A program made the translations under genes and the position numbers. Positions 34,610-43,231 of a stretch of DNA of 64,000 nt are shown here, piece after piece. Where the stretch lies: contig DAHZCG010000003.1 in the NCBI GenBank assembly GCA_027404165.1, positions 1 through 64,000 of the forward strand. The letters run 5' to 3'. Each line of letters starts with the position of its first letter. Within the stretch, counting starts at the first letter, position 1. This DNA comes from Geobacteraceae bacterium (GTDB lineage: Bacteria; Desulfobacterota; Desulfuromonadia; Geobacterales; Pseudopelobacteraceae). Below the pieces are notes generated by a model. It had not been told where the DNA came from and ran no database searches. It saw nothing but the letters and a program-made list of their open reading frames with translations.

Positions 34610-35316
34610 AGTAGACCGCCTTCGCCTGACTGCAGGCGATGCAAGGCTTGCATGGCAGCGGCCTGTTGGGCGATTTTTTTAGAGCGCCCCTGACCTTCAC
34701 CGGCCACCCGGCCTTCAACCAGCACACAAAAACGGAACTGGCGGTCATGGGGCGGACCCGATTCATCCGACAACCGGTACTCGGGTGGTGCCAGCCCCTT
34801 GGCCGACATAAGTTCCTGCAACTCACTTTTGGCATCCCGGGACGCTGTCACATCCAGGGGCACATCCAGCAATTCATCAAAAAACGCGGCGACAACACGG
34901 CGGGCGGCTTCAAGTCCACCATCCAGATAGACCGCTGCAATCAGGGCTTCGAGCACGTCGCACAGGATTGAATCCTTATCACGTCCTGCGGATTGTTCCT
35001 CACCTCTGCCGACCCGGATGAACAACCCAACCCCCAGCTGACGGGCTATGCGCGCCAGTGTGCCCTGTTCAGCCAATTGGGCCCGGGTGCGTGACAGTTC
35101 TCCCTCGCTGGCATCAGGAAAACGCGAGAAGAGCATCTCGGCCAGCAGCATTCCCAGAATTGCATCCCCCAGAAATTCGAGCCGTTGGTAATCACCGCCA
35201 CCATAAACCTGTTCATTGTGAAACGAAGGGTGCGTCAATGCCAGATCAAGTTGGGTAGAATCCGAAAAAAGGTAGCCCAGGGACTCCTGGAGCTGGTCGG
35301 GTGCAGGGACAGTCAT
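34606..35316 (-). CDS. rnc: Ribonuclease III
   Basis: The 236-residue double-strand RNA endonuclease processes rRNA and structured mRNAs. The catalytic signature is RLEFLGDAILGM (about residues 42-53), with the second acidic site DVLEALIAAVYLDGG, and the C-terminal dsRNA-binding domain starts near 160 and ends in a basic KKIAQQAAAMQALHRL helix. Length is typical. It is divergent from tmk and followed without gap by the radical SAM gene. Confidence 0.96.
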   Translation of the reverse strand: MTVPAPDQLQESLGYLFSDSTQLDLALTHPSFHNEQVYGGGDYQRLEFLGDAILGMLLAEMLFSRFPDASEGELSRTRAQLAEQGTLARIARQLGVGLFIRVGRGEEQSAGRDKDSILCDVLEALIAAVYLDGGLEAARRVVAAFFDELLDVPLDVTASRDAKSELQELMSAKGLAPPEYRLSDESGPPHDRQFRFCVLVEGRVAGEGQGRSKKIAQQAAAMQALHRLQSGEGGLL

Positions 35317-35378
35317 GGTTCAGACTATATGACAGTCGGGCCGTATTTGGCAATAGAAAGTCATCATGCTGAATTCAG

Positions 35379-35407
35379 TTGATAAATAGCACATGCTCCC
35401 CTATAAT
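35379..35407 (+). promoter_or_regulatory. Sigma-70-type promoter for tmk-holB-ricT-metG
   Basis: TTGATA (35379-35384), a 17-base spacer and a perfect TATAAT (35402-35407) lie 38 bases before the tmk ATG. Confidence 0.75.
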
Positions 35408-35444
35408 TCAGCATTTCTGAACACAGTGACGGGCGGCGCGCTGC

Positions 35445-36173
35445 ATGGGTTTTTTCATCACATTCGAGGGTGTCGAGGGGTGCGGCAAGACCACCCAGAT
35501 CAGACAGCTGTATGACCGTTTAACGAAAAGCGGTTATCGGGTAATGCTGACACGTGAACCGGGCGGGTGCCTGATCGCTGATAAAATCCGCTCGATCCTG
35601 CTGGACGCCGAAAACAAAGGCATGCAATCGCTGACCGAATTGCTGCTGTATGCGGCTGCCCGTGCCCAGCATGTCGCCGAAGTAATTATGCCGGCCCTTG
35701 CATCCGGAGCCGTAGTGCTCTGCGACCGATTCAGCGACGCCACCATTGCCTATCAGCATAACGGGCGCGGCATTGAGCGCACTACCATTGATGATCTCAA
35801 CACCCTGGCCTGCCAATCGCTGCGGCCCGACCTGACCGTTCTGATCGACTGCGATGCCGCCCTGGGCCTGGCACGGGCCAAGAGCCGCATCGAAGCAGCC
35901 AGCGGCCCGCGCGAAGAACGCTTTGAACTGGAGCAACTTTCGTTTCACCAGCGGGTCAGGGACGGCTACCTGCAACTGGCCGCCGCTGAACCGGATCGTT
36001 TCCTGACAGTCAGCGCCGGCGGGACGATCGCTGAGATTTCCGGAGTGATCGCGACACAGGTGCTGAACCGCCTCACCCTGAAACAGGCCACATGCCTGAC
36101 CGGCATGTTTTCTGCAAAAACCCCGGAAATCGTTTCCGATACACAAAAGGACACTGCCCGTGCCGTTCGCTGA
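35445..36173 (+). CDS. tmk: Thymidylate kinase
   Basis: The kinase phosphorylates dTMP to dTDP. The P-loop EGVEGCGKTTQ is at residues 8-18, REPGG near 37, and the LID-like SGPREERFE near 155. The family is normally about 205-215 residues; here 242 residues include an extra 30-residue C-terminal tail (QATCLTGMFSAKTPEIVS) that overlaps holB by 14 bases. No ribosome-binding site is obvious before the ATG at 35445, but the start matches the family N-terminus. Confidence 0.95.
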   Translation: MGFFITFEGVEGCGKTTQIRQLYDRLTKSGYRVMLTREPGGCLIADKIRSILLDAENKGMQSLTELLLYAAARAQHVAEVIMPALASGAVVLCDRFSDATIAYQHNGRGIERTTIDDLNTLACQSLRPDLTVLIDCDAALGLARAKSRIEAASGPREERFELEQLSFHQRVRDGYLQLAAAEPDRFLTVSAGGTIAEISGVIATQVLNRLTLKQATCLTGMFSAKTPEIVSDTQKDTARAVR

Positions 36174-37140
36174 TATCGCGGGCCATGAACGCATCGTGGA
36201 GGTTTTCCGGCGTTCGGTGCGCTCCGGCAAGGTTTCTCATTCATACATCTTTGAGGGCATACCCGGCTGTGGCCGCAGAAAAACAGCGCTGGCACTCATC
36301 CAGGCCATCTTCTGCCGGGCTGTCGATGACGATGCCTGCGGTGTCTGCCCCTCCTGCCGCAAGATAACCGGCGGCAACCATGGCGACATCCATTTTGTCG
36401 AGCCCTTGCCGGACAAGCGCGATATTTCCATAGATCAGCTCCGGGATATCCAGCGGGAACTGTCCTTGCGACCCTATGAAGCGCCCCGCAAGGCCTGCAT
36501 CCTGGAGCCGGCCGAGCGTATGAGCGTGAACGCCGCCAACTCTCTGCTCAAAACGCTGGAAGAACCGCCCGGCAACGCCATCATCATCCTGCTGACCGAG
36601 AACGCGGATATGCTGCTGCCAACCATCCGCTCCCGCTGCCAACTGATCCGCTTCTCGCCGCTGTCACCGGAGAATATCCGTCTGCTGCTGGTAAAGAACG
36701 GCATGACAGCGGATGCTGCCGGTCTGCTGGCGCCCCTGTCCGCAGGCAGCATGCATCGGGCCTGCGAGCTTGACAACGACACCCTTTCCGCTCGCCGGGA
36801 GGCACTGGTCACACATCTGTCCGCGCTGGACATCGGAAGGATCAGAACGATCTTTGACAGCGCCGAGGAACTGGCCGGCAATCGGGACGAGGCCCTTGAA
36901 TCCCTGGACCAGCTGCTCTCTTTTGCCCGAGACGCGGTCTATCTGCACGCCGGCTGTTCAGACATCGTCAACACGACCATCCGCCCGGCCCTGGAATCAT
37001 TTGCCGCGCGCTGCACGCTGGCAGGCGCCTTACAGATACTGGGCGACATAACGGAAACACGCAGGGCGGTTCAGCGTAACGCCAACAACAAACTGGCCCT
37101 GGATTGCCTGTTTATGAAGCTGGCCGAGGCTATTGCCTGA
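36160..37140 (+). CDS. holB: DNA polymerase III delta-prime subunit
   Basis: The 326-residue clamp-loader subunit starts at GTG inside the tmk tail. It has the AAA+ fold with a degenerate P-loop (GIPGCGRRKTAL, two arginines where a GKT is usual), the zinc module CRAVDDDACGVCPSCRK, and the SLLKTLEEPPGNAIIIL sensor region. Delta-prime proteins often lack ATPase activity, consistent with the altered loop. The conserved neighbours tmk, holB, ricT and metG form a well-known cluster. Confidence 0.93.
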   Translation: MPFADIAGHERIVEVFRRSVRSGKVSHSYIFEGIPGCGRRKTALALIQAIFCRAVDDDACGVCPSCRKITGGNHGDIHFVEPLPDKRDISIDQLRDIQRELSLRPYEAPRKACILEPAERMSVNAANSLLKTLEEPPGNAIIILLTENADMLLPTIRSRCQLIRFSPLSPENIRLLLVKNGMTADAAGLLAPLSAGSMHRACELDNDTLSARREALVTHLSALDIGRIRTIFDSAEELAGNRDEALESLDQLLSFARDAVYLHAGCSDIVNTTIRPALESFAARCTLAGALQILGDITETRRAVQRNANNKLALDCLFMKLAEAIA

Positions 37141-37179
37141 AAGAACCGGATAGCTTGTATTTTAAAGAAGGAGAAATGT

Positions 37180-38292
37180 GTGCCACGTATAATATCCATT
37201 CAGTTTTCAGCAGCCAGCAAGCTGTATGATTTTAATGCCGGAGATATCGAAATTGCCGTTGGTGACCGTGTGGTTGTGGAAACCGAGCGCGGACTCAGCA
37301 TCGCTGAAGTCATGCGCGAACCGGTTGACAAAGCGGTAGATTCTGCCGAAAAACTTGTCACCATCACACGAAAAGCCACGTTCGAGGATTTGGCAACCGT
37401 CGAGCGCAATACACAAAAAGAACGGGAAGCGTATGATTTCTGCCTGCGCCGCATTGTCGAGCGCAACATGCAGATGAAACTGGTCAAGGTAGAGTACCTG
37501 TTCGATGGCAGCAAGGCGGTTTTCTTCTTCACCGCCGACGGACGGGTTGACTTCCGCGACCTGGTCAAGGACCTGGCTCACACCTTTCATACCCGTATCG
37601 AAATGCGTCAGATCGGGGTGCGCGATGAATCAAAACTGGTTGGTGGTATCGGCATCTGCGGCCGTGAGCTGTGCTGTTGCTCCTGGCTGCGGGATTTTCA
37701 ACCGGTATCGGTCAAAATGGCCAAAGAGCAGAATCTGGCCCTCAATCCTAACAAAATATCCGGGCAATGCGGACGCCTGCTGTGTTGTCTCGACTATGAG
37801 TATGAGACCTACTGCAGTCTGCGCAAAACCTTTCCCAAGTGCGGCAAGCGCGTTCGTACCGCATCAACCAACGGCGTCATCGACAAACTGAATATCCTGA
37901 CCGGAACGATCACCCTCAGGCTGGATGACGGCAAGCTCCTGGTGGTAAAACGCGATGAAGTCCTGGGAGAAGCCTCTGCCGAAGAGACTGCCGCAGCGGC
38001 GGCACAAAAACAGGTGGGCGGACGCCAGGAACAGCGTGAGCGACCACCACGCCAGCCGCGGCCGTCAAACGCTGCCCAACGTGCCGCAGAAAAGAAAACC
38101 GAACCTGCGACCGCAGCCCCAGCTCCGGTCGCAGCCCCCTCCAAGGAGCAGAAGCCGCAAGCGGACGGCGGCCAGCCTCGGCCGGCCAAGAAGCGCAGTC
38201 GCAATCGCAGGCACGGCCACCGCAAACCCGGAGAAGGCGGAACTCCGCCAGCGGGCAAGCCCGACAGTGATCCCAAAAGGAGTGAGCCATGA
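37180..38292 (+). CDS. ricT: PSP1/RicT (YaaT) family protein
   Basis: The 370-residue protein has the PSP1 domain (about residues 55-245) with Cys motifs GICGRELCCCSWL and CGRLLCCLDYEYETY that bind an Fe-S cluster in B. subtilis RicT, where the complex affects RNA processing and phosphorelay. After residue 275 the protein has a low-complexity Ala/Pro/Lys tail ending in the basic KKRSRNRRHGHRKPG, suggesting RNA binding. It starts at GTG after GAAGGAGAAATGT. It overlaps metG by four bases (ATGA). Confidence 0.9.
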   Translation: MPRIISIQFSAASKLYDFNAGDIEIAVGDRVVVETERGLSIAEVMREPVDKAVDSAEKLVTITRKATFEDLATVERNTQKEREAYDFCLRRIVERNMQMKLVKVEYLFDGSKAVFFFTADGRVDFRDLVKDLAHTFHTRIEMRQIGVRDESKLVGGIGICGRELCCCSWLRDFQPVSVKMAKEQNLALNPNKISGQCGRLLCCLDYEYETYCSLRKTFPKCGKRVRTASTNGVIDKLNILTGTITLRLDDGKLLVVKRDEVLGEASAEETAAAAAQKQVGGRQEQRERPPRQPRPSNAAQRAAEKKTEPATAAPAPVAAPSKEQKPQADGGQPRPAKKRSRNRRHGHRKPGEGGTPPAGKPDSDPKRSEP

Positions 38293-39809
38293 AACCGACC
38301 TTTTACGTTACCACACCCATCTACTACGTCAACGATGTGCCGCACATCGGCCACGCCTACACAACGGTTGCCGGCGACGTCCTGGCGCGCTACAAGCGCC
38401 TGATGGGATACGATGTCTATTTTCTGACCGGAAGCGATGAGCATGGCCAGAAGGTGGAAAAGGCCGCCATCACCGCCGGAGAAACCCCGCTGGAGCTGGC
38501 AGACCGGGTGGTCAAGCGCTTTCAGGCCCTGTGGGAACGTCTGGGCATCTCCCATAACGACTTCATTCGCACGACCCAGGAGCGCCACAAAAAAGGCGTA
38601 GCTCACATCTTCAAGGATATCCTCGATAAAGGCGACATCTATCTGGGTGAATACGAGGACTGGTACTGCACCCCCTGCGAGACCTTCTGGACCGAGACTC
38701 AGCTGATCGAAGGACGCTGCCCGGACTGCAACCGGCCGGTGGAAAAACTCAAGGAAGAGTCCTATTTCTTCCGGATGAGCAAGTATCAGGAACAGTTGCT
38801 GGCCTACATCGACGCCCATCCGGATTTTATCCAGCCCAAGAGCAAGCGCAACGAGATCATCTCCTTCGTCAAGGAAGGCCTGCGCGACTTGTCCGTATCA
38901 CGCACCACCTTTTCCTGGGGCATCCCGGTGCCGGGCAACGAGAAACACATCATCTACGTCTGGTTCGATGCCCTGACCAACTACATCACCGCCCTCGGTT
39001 ATCCGGACGAAACCGGCAACTACGGGCGCTACTGGCCGGTCGATGTGCACCTGATCGGCAAGGACATCCTGCGCTTCCACGCCGTCTATTGGCCAACCTT
39101 CCTGATGGCGGCCGGACTGCCGCTGCCGGAAAAGGTCTTTGCCCACGGCTGGTGGACCGTGGAAGGTCAGAAGATGAGCAAGAGCCTGCAGAACGTAGTC
39201 GAACCGAACATGCTGATCGACAAATACGGCACGGACGCGGTCAGGTATTTCCTGCTGCGGGAGGTTCCCTTCGGCCTGGACGGCGACTTCTCCCATACCG
39301 CCCTGGTGCAGCGCATCAACTCCGATCTGGCCAATGACATCGGCAACCTGCTCAGCCGCTCCACCGCCATGGCCGTCAAGTATTTCGACGGCGTACTGCC
39401 GGCACCGGCTATGCTGACCGAAACAGACTCGGCCCTGATGAACAAGACAACCGAAATGGTAACAACGCTAGACCGGCTGATGGATGAGCTGGCCTTCAGC
39501 AAGGCCTTGCAGGCCATCTGGGAGGTCATCTCGGCCGGCAACAAATACATCGACGACTCGGCTCCCTGGACCCTGGCCAAGGACCCGGCCAACCGGGAGC
39601 GACTGGCAACGGTCATGTACTGCCTGCTGGAATCACAGCGCATAACGCACTGCATCTTGTCGGCGTTTCTGCCGGCAACGGCTGAAAAGGCGCTCTGCTC
39701 ACTGGGATGGAAGGAAGAGATTACCAAGGAAGGTCTGCAATGGGGTGGTCTCACGGCGGGGACCATGATTACCAAGGCGGAAGCTTTGTTTCCGAGGATT
39801 GAGGGGTAA
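38289..39809 (+). CDS. metG: Methionyl-tRNA synthetase
   Basis: The 506-residue class I synthetase has the HIGH motif (PHIGHAYT, residue 17-24), a zinc knuckle with CTPC and CPDC near 130-147, and the KMSKS loop near 295. It lacks the C-terminal EMAPII-like dimerisation domain of longer MetRS, which may be encoded elsewhere or be absent. Its stop codon lies inside the 5' arm of the long hairpin that follows. Confidence 0.96.
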   Translation: MKPTFYVTTPIYYVNDVPHIGHAYTTVAGDVLARYKRLMGYDVYFLTGSDEHGQKVEKAAITAGETPLELADRVVKRFQALWERLGISHNDFIRTTQERHKKGVAHIFKDILDKGDIYLGEYEDWYCTPCETFWTETQLIEGRCPDCNRPVEKLKEESYFFRMSKYQEQLLAYIDAHPDFIQPKSKRNEIISFVKEGLRDLSVSRTTFSWGIPVPGNEKHIIYVWFDALTNYITALGYPDETGNYGRYWPVDVHLIGKDILRFHAVYWPTFLMAAGLPLPEKVFAHGWWTVEGQKMSKSLQNVVEPNMLIDKYGTDAVRYFLLREVPFGLDGDFSHTALVQRINSDLANDIGNLLSRSTAMAVKYFDGVLPAPAMLTETDSALMNKTTEMVTTLDRLMDELAFSKALQAIWEVISAGNKYIDDSAPWTLAKDPANRERLATVMYCLLESQRITHCILSAFLPATAEKALCSLGWKEEITKEGLQWGGLTAGTMITKAEALFPRIEG

Positions 39810-39853
39810 TAAAATGGGGCATTTTCTAGTGAAAATGCCCCATTTTATTACCC
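39804..39853. terminator. Long perfect hairpin terminator after metG
   Basis: Two exact 23-base arms (beginning GGGTAATAAAATGGGG) flank a TAGT loop. The metG TAA lies inside the 5' arm. A-rich and T-rich inner segments (AAAATG...CATTTT) make it symmetric, suited to both metG and the convergent gene on the right. Confidence 0.8.
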
Positions 39854-39894
39854 GCGGTTAAAAGCATGTTTCATTCAATTTGGTACGAGACGAT

Positions 39895-40743
39895 TTATTT
39901 CAGATCCTTATCAGACCGCACTCGCCCTTCGGAATCTATGTAATATTTTCCGCCGCTTGGCTCATGAGGGATCGTTGGTAACAGGCCCATTGTTTTTAGT
40001 TCCGCTACAGACGCCGGCAACTTACCAAAGAGTTTGCGGTACGACTCAAGCGCCACCTCAATCTGCCGAATGCCTTTCAACACTTCCAGGCGCTTTTTCA
40101 GGGGTTCCACGGTGTTCTCTCTCCCAATCATCTTTGCCTGGGAAATCTGATCTTCCAGATATGATATTGCCACCTCAGTTTTATTCGCTTTAAAGGCCAC
40201 CCGCGACGCTAAATAATCATAAAATGTATTGCCGCCTTGCCGTTTTGAAGCCTCTTTAAGATAGAAAAAACTCTTGTCACTGTTGTCCAAGAAGTAATAG
40301 TAATTGAAACCGGCAAAAAACGGCAGAAAAGAATCCCAAGTGCGAATGTCGGCTCCCTTGGCAATAAGGTCGTTCACTTCAACCAGCTTGTAACGGTCCC
40401 AGATCAGGGCAGAGTTCATCAGATTGTAAGGATCAATAAAATAGGGATCAAGGGCCACCGCGTTTTTCAAGGTGCTAAGGACCCAATCGTACTGCTGAGG
40501 GAGATATCGATGGGTATCAGACTGGGGTCGGGCCTCCCCCAGATAGGTAAGTGCATTCAAAAAAGCGAAATCGGCCGCCACCTCTTTAAACTGGGGGCTG
40601 ACGATCTTAAGGACATTTGTAGGGAGAGTAAATAGTTGTTCATAACGGGGGCGCTCTACCATTGCAATTGGGAGCATGTTAAGATAGAGGACCACGGCAC
40701 AAAAACAGGTAATCAGGGGTATGAAGCCGCTTGCCCGCCGCAT
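39895..40743 (-). CDS. Membrane-anchored TPR-like protein of the pilin/ABC cluster
   Basis: The 282-residue protein has one N-terminal transmembrane segment (SGFIPLITCFCAVVLYLNML) and a mainly helical body with TPR-like spacing (about residues 60-250; ALDPYFIDPYNLMNSAL). A short proline-rich C-terminal domain PTIPHEPSGGKYYIDSEG resembles small beta units seen in pilus-associated proteins. I do not recognise a named family. It is one base from the ABC permease gene, in an operon just downstream of the pilin genes, a neighbourhood I recall in other Geobacter genomes. Confidence 0.65.
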   Translation of the reverse strand: MRRASGFIPLITCFCAVVLYLNMLPIAMVERPRYEQLFTLPTNVLKIVSPQFKEVAADFAFLNALTYLGEARPQSDTHRYLPQQYDWVLSTLKNAVALDPYFIDPYNLMNSALIWDRYKLVEVNDLIAKGADIRTWDSFLPFFAGFNYYYFLDNSDKSFFYLKEASKRQGGNTFYDYLASRVAFKANKTEVAISYLEDQISQAKMIGRENTVEPLKKRLEVLKGIRQIEVALESYRKLFGKLPASVAELKTMGLLPTIPHEPSGGKYYIDSEGRVRSDKDLK

Positions 40744-40744
40744 A

Positions 40745-41545
40745 TCAGGTCAGCTCCTTGCGTTTGAACAGTATCACCGCCAGTGACAATACAGCCACGG
40801 CGTACCCCAGCCCATAGAGTAGCGCGAAACCGAGGTGAGGAAAAGAGACGGTCAGTCCATGGGCAGCTGCAGACTTCAAGTCGAACAGAGCAAGATTAGG
40901 GAATAGATAATATGCTATTGTTACCAACCACTTGGTAATCGGTGCAATTTGGGATGGATCGGTGGATTCGACCAAACGTTTCACCTCTTGAGTACTGGAG
41001 CCGATCAGCCAGGTAATGGCGGTCAACATGAAGGTGATAAAGGAACTGCTGGTAACCAATGAATACAGAATACTCAGAGCGGTTATAAGCACCATCTGGA
41101 CGAAGACGAACAGGTGAGCCACCGCCACCAACCCTAGGGACACCGTACCAAAAAAAGTACTATACATCTGTTTGACTAGCAGCAATGTTACCAACGAGGC
41201 AAAAAGCAGCATAGCTACGATCAGTGCCAGAAGCAGCGCCAATCCAAGAAAACGGCCCACAATATAGTTGGAACGACGCACGCCCCTGGATAAAGCAACA
41301 TAGACCGTTTTACGCTCTAGATCCCGGGCAAGTATTGTTATACCTACAAATAGTACCACCAAGAGTGTAGCGAAAGTGGCAGTAGTCAGGGTAAAATCTG
41401 TGGCAACTTTTCCCACGTCCCGCATGATCATACTGCATAATATTACGGTAAAAGCCATCATCAAACCTGCCAGCAAGGTTATGCCATAGACCGCCCGACT
41501 GCGGATACCTTCCAGAAATGTCACCCATATTACAGCTCGCAGCAT
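40745..41545 (-). CDS. ABC-2 type transporter permease
   Basis: The 266-residue integral membrane protein has about six hydrophobic segments and a charged loop LARDLERKTVYVALSRGVRR after the second helix, typical of ABC-2 permeases of the NosY/GldF class. It pairs with the ATPase gene immediately upstream (one base apart). The substrate is unknown; its place next to the pilins suggests export related to pilus or surface assembly. Confidence 0.85.
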   Translation of the reverse strand: MLRAVIWVTFLEGIRSRAVYGITLLAGLMMAFTVILCSMIMRDVGKVATDFTLTTATFATLLVVLFVGITILARDLERKTVYVALSRGVRRSNYIVGRFLGLALLLALIVAMLLFASLVTLLLVKQMYSTFFGTVSLGLVAVAHLFVFVQMVLITALSILYSLVTSSSFITFMLTAITWLIGSSTQEVKRLVESTDPSQIAPITKWLVTIAYYLFPNLALFDLKSAAAHGLTVSFPHLGFALLYGLGYAVAVLSLAVILFKRKELT

Positions 41546-41546
41546 A

Positions 41547-42278
41547 TCATTTCACCTCATCCACACCAATGTTGTTGACCACCTGTAAAAACAGCTCATC
41601 AAGAGGCATCCCCAGCTCAGGCACATTCCCTTCATGGCAAAGCCGCCCCTGAACAATGATCCCCACTCGGTCGCAGAGCCGCTCGATATCAGTCAGTACA
41701 TGGGAGGAGATAAAGACTGTCTTCCCCTGCTGTTTCAGCTCGGCAATAAGGTTGAATATCAGATTGCGGCCTAGTGGATCCAGTCCGCTCATCGGTTCGT
41801 CAAGCACCACCAGATCAGGGTCGTGGATTAGGGATGCAGCGATGGCTGTGCGTTGTTGCATTCCCTTGGAGTAGCCGCTGATCCTGCGGCCTGTGGCCTG
41901 GTCCAGTTTCAGCTTGGCCAGCAGTTCATCACTACGAGAGCGGATAGAAGCGGGTGACATGGCGGATAACCTGCCGACATAGGCCAAATACTCACGGGCC
42001 GTCAGAAAATCATAGAGATAGGGGTTTTCCGGCAGATAGCCCACACTGGCCCGGGAAGCCTCGTTCGACACGGGGAGTCCGTTAATGGTAATGCTGCCAC
42101 TGTCGGGGCGGATCAGATCCAACAACAGCTTGATGCTGGTAGATTTCCCGGCCCCGTTGGGGCCAATACAGCCATAGATTTCACCCCGCATCACTTGAAG
42201 GCTCAGTCCCCGCACCGCCAACACCGTGCGGCGTCGCTCGCTATGGTAGGTCTTGCAAATTTCATTAAAATGGATCAT
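41547..42278 (-). CDS. ABC transporter ATP-binding protein
   Basis: The 243-residue ATPase has Walker A GPNGAGKSTS (near 40), the signature ISGYSKGMQQR (near 140) and Walker B DLVVLDEPMSGLDP. The start is the ATG at 42278 (MIHFNEICKTY) after GGAGATGTC; the longer frame to 42479 runs through a terminator and the pilin end and is rejected. It forms a transporter with the adjacent permease. The intrinsic terminator upstream separates it from the pilin gene. Confidence 0.92.
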   Translation of the reverse strand: MIHFNEICKTYHSERRRTVLAVRGLSLQVMRGEIYGCIGPNGAGKSTSIKLLLDLIRPDSGSITINGLPVSNEASRASVGYLPENPYLYDFLTAREYLAYVGRLSAMSPASIRSRSDELLAKLKLDQATGRRISGYSKGMQQRTAIAASLIHDPDLVVLDEPMSGLDPLGRNLIFNLIAELKQQGKTVFISSHVLTDIERLCDRVGIIVQGRLCHEGNVPELGMPLDELFLQVVNNIGVDEVK

Positions 42279-42387
42279 GACATCTCCATATTGAGGGATT
42301 GATATGGTTGCATGGGACATTTGTTCCGGCCACAATGTTGAGGTGGAAGCGCTCCATTTGTGGAGTACCGGCACATCCATACCACAT

Positions 42388-42420
42388 AAAAATGCCGGGG
42401 TAGTGTACCCCGGCATTTTT
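42388..42420. terminator. Intrinsic terminator between the first pilin and the ABC operon
   Basis: AAAAATGCCGGGGTA, a GTG loop, and TACCCCGGCATTTTT form a 15-bp perfect stem with flanking T/A runs, 27 bases after the pilin stop on the minus strand. Confidence 0.9.
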
Positions 42421-42447
42421 ATCATAACTAACTGAATAACATAATTC

Positions 42448-43041
42448 CTACATTGCGATCCAAGCAACAGCACCTGCACCCGCAGGAGTTACGCCAGTAA
42501 AGTCATTAGCAGCAGCAGTAGCGGCCGGAATATCGCCAGCTACCAATGCAACGCCACGTGACGCTGTTGTTCCTTGTGATCCCATCTGTGCATTCGGAGT
42601 GGAGTCCATCCCGTACCATTTGTCACCACCCGTCGCCTTAGTCACCATGGTATAGTCGGAAGATGCGGCTGAAGTATTGATCCCAAGACCTACACCAGCC
42701 GAAAGCTGCATCGGAAAGCTTTGTGCTGTGACCGGGTCTATAGTGTTCAATGCCCCGATTGCAACAGCGATTGGAGTAGAAGTTGGTCCAGTTAAAATAG
42801 CACCAGCTCCTGGTACACCACCAGCGGCAGTCGATACAAAGCAACCATTTGCTACTTCACCGAATGACACCTCAGCAGTGGCAATGTTTTTAAGGTCTGA
42901 GACTGCAGCACTGTTGTAACCTTTTACTCGGTATGCGGAAAACTGCGGGATAGCGATAGCCGCCAGGATGCCAATGATCGCGACGACGATCAAAAGCTCG
43001 ATCAGGGTGAAACCTTCGTTACTTCTGAACCTGTTTAACAT
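42448..43041 (-). CDS. pilA: Full-length type IV pilin-like protein (PilA type)
   Basis: The 197-residue prepilin has a short leader (MLNRFRSNEG), the peptidase cut before FTLIELLIV, Glu5 of the mature form, and the hydrophobic helix LLIVVAIIGILAAIAIPQF. The rest is a Gly/Ala/Thr-rich globular head, in contrast to the 60-90-residue truncated PilA (e-pilin) of G. sulfurreducens. It may be the major pilin or a pseudopilin. A -24/-12 promoter lies 67 bases upstream. The neighbour at 43232 is a close paralogue. Confidence 0.85.
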   Translation of the reverse strand: MLNRFRSNEGFTLIELLIVVAIIGILAAIAIPQFSAYRVKGYNSAAVSDLKNIATAEVSFGEVANGCFVSTAAGGVPGAGAILTGPTSTPIAVAIGALNTIDPVTAQSFPMQLSAGVGLGINTSAASSDYTMVTKATGGDKWYGMDSTPNAQMGSQGTTASRGVALVAGDIPAATAAANDFTGVTPAGAGAVAWIAM

Positions 43042-43107
43042 GATGTTTCTCCTTTCGTGGTTTGTGCTCTGAAATCAGAGCTTGGTTGTGAGGTTACCAA
43101 GTATTTA

Positions 43108-43122
43108 GCAATATCAAGACCA
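43108..43122 (-). promoter_or_regulatory. Sigma-54 (-24/-12) promoter of the first pilin gene
   Basis: On the minus strand TGGTCT, five bases, TTGC reproduces the TGG-N8-TTGC spacing. The GC of TTGC would be at -12, giving a start about 55 bases ahead of the ATG. pilA of Geobacter is known to need sigma-54 and PilR. Confidence 0.6.
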
Positions 43123-43231
43123 AAATCAAAATACTCTTTAACAACATGATATTATTACTAATACAAACGTTCCACTATTCTATCTGGCTCCACAACAGGC
43201 AAAAAAACGTCAACCAAGCTGACAATTAATG

